Shown piece after piece: positions 13,924 to 14,640 of a stretch of 14,640 bases of DNA. Made by a program: the position numbers and the translations under genes. Each line of letters opens with the position of its first letter. The stretch's first letter is position 1. Source of the stretch: Chryseobacterium gleum. GTDB taxonomy: Bacteria > Bacteroidota > Bacteroidia > Flavobacteriales_D > Sanyastnellaceae. The stretch is from positions 1-14,640 of the forward strand of contig CAMCUG010000020.1 in NCBI GenBank assembly GCA_945878835.1, read 5' to 3'. A model generated the notes under the pieces. The model worked only from the letters and a program-made list of their open reading frames with translations. It was not told where the DNA came from and searched no databases.

Positions 13924-14640
13924 TTATTTTGGAAGTTTTCCAACCATTTTCGAAGGGACTACAATCTCGTCATACTCCTCCGCTGTAACGTGTCCTAAAC
14001 GAATGGCTTCTTCACGAAGAGTGGTTCCGTTTTTGTGCGCAGTTTTAGCAATCTCAGCTGCTTTGTAGTATCCTATTTTTGTATTCAACGAAGTCACCAA
14101 CATCAATGAATTGTTCACCAACTCTTCAATGCGTGAGTAGTTCGGTTCAATTCCAACTGCACAATTCACATCAAAAGAAACGCAAGCGTCTCCTAATAAA
14201 ATTGCACTTTGTAAGAAGTTGTATGCCATCATTGGTTTGAATACATTCAACTCGTAATGTCCCTGTGTTCCTCCAACAGTAATGGCAACATCATTCCCCA
14301 TCACTTGCGCGCAAACCATGGTTAGCGCTTCGCATTGCGTTGGGTTCACTTTACCCGGCATGATCGAAGATCCTGGCTCGTTTTCAGGGATGTGAATTTC
14401 TCCTATTCCACTGCGTGGGCCGCTCGCCATCATGCGAATGTCGTTTGCAATTTTATTCAAAGAAACAGCGAGTTGTTTCAAAGCACCGTGTGTTTCAACA
14501 ATGCCGTCATGTGCAGCAAGTGCCTCAAATTTATTCGGAGCGGTTACAAAAGGAAGCCCGCTGAACTCAGCAATTTTTTGAGCTACTAATTCTGAATATC
14601 CTTCGGGCGTATTGATTCCTGTGCCAACTGCCGTTCCACC
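13924..14640 (-). CDS. fumC: Class II fumarate hydratase, C-terminal half (5' end beyond the window)
   Basis: The frame is open from the right edge to a TAA at 13926-13924, giving 238 visible residues of an expected 460 or so. Fumarase C interconverts fumarate and malate in the TCA cycle in the cytoplasm. The visible part opens with GGTAVGTGIN, and the superfamily signature GSSIMPGKVNPTQCEALTMV (90-109 of the visible part) has Gly-Lys where aspartases have Ala-Lys. HYELNVFKPMMAYNFLQS is also fumarase-like, so aspartase is unlikely. An internal TTG at 14481 is not the start, since conserved sequence continues upstream without a break to the edge. manC follows 17 bases downstream on the same strand. 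Confidence 0.95.
   Translation of the reverse strand, partial: GGTAVGTGINTPEGYSELVAQKIAEFSGLPFVTAPNKFEALAAHDGIVETHGALKQLAVSLNKIANDIRMMASGPRSGIGEIHIPENEPGSSIMPGKVNPTQCEALTMVCAQVMGNDVAITVGGTQGHYELNVFKPMMAYNFLQSAILLGDACVSFDVNCAVGIEPNYSRIEELVNNSLMLVTSLNTKIGYYKAAEIAKTAHKNGTTLREEAIRLGHVTAEEYDEIVVPSKMVGKLPK

Noticed and set aside
14479..14481. TTG at 14481 as the start of a short lyase fragment
   Set aside because: Conserved fumarase sequence continues upstream in frame to the window edge, so the gene is cut by the edge and not truncated in the genome.
1..14640. A novel defence, mobile or biosynthetic system
   Set aside because: All genes but two fall in known families with housekeeping or envelope roles. 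No integrase, transposase, nuclease, direct-repeat array or composition break was seen.

Overview
The window reads as ordinary chromosome from a Bacteroidota bacterium, most likely a flavobacterial lineage. Four things point there: secreted proteins with type IX secretion (T9SS) C-terminal domains of two kinds, SprB-type repeats, a DAHP synthase fused to chorismate mutase in the order seen in Bacteroidetes, and promoter boxes of the TAnnTTTG type in place of -35/-10 boxes. Shine-Dalgarno sequences are weak or absent, and TTG starts are likely for at least one gene. No mobile element, CRISPR array, rRNA gene or clear sign of recent transfer was seen.

Layout. Positions 1-2693 (minus strand) hold a small secreted protein of unknown function followed, one base later, by a large multidomain surface protein that runs off the left edge (CUB-like, PKD, P-domain, gliding-motility C-terminal domain). 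Positions 2792-3047 hold a tRNA-Lys/tRNA-Leu pair with its own promoter box and two hairpin terminators. Positions 3112-5348 (plus) hold the DAHP synthase/chorismate mutase, an OmpA-like periplasmic protein and a fumarylacetoacetate hydrolase-family enzyme, the last two overlapping by one base. L-isoaspartyl methyltransferase (pcm) lies convergent on the minus strand. Positions 6120-11218 (plus) hold a Gfo/Idh/MocA oxidoreductase, an uncharacterised lipoprotein, a polyprenyl-phosphate sugar transferase and a T9SS cargo protein with a CxxCH motif and SprB-like repeats. Positions 11215-14640 (minus) hold histidine ammonia-lyase (hutH), mannose-1-phosphate guanylyltransferase (manC) and the C-terminal half of class II fumarase (fumC), cut by the right edge.

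How the genes may work together. Three (sugar transferase, oxidoreductase, manC) fit surface-glycan synthesis, and two or three are secreted surface proteins, so a cell-envelope theme runs through the window. The rest are housekeeping enzymes (aromatic amino acid synthesis, TCA cycle, protein repair, histidine breakdown) and tRNAs. I found no convincing undescribed system. The best leads are the uncharacterised lipoprotein next to the sugar transferase with its structured leader, and the small secreted protein coupled to the giant adhesin-like gene. No gene-free stretch exceeds 300 bases.
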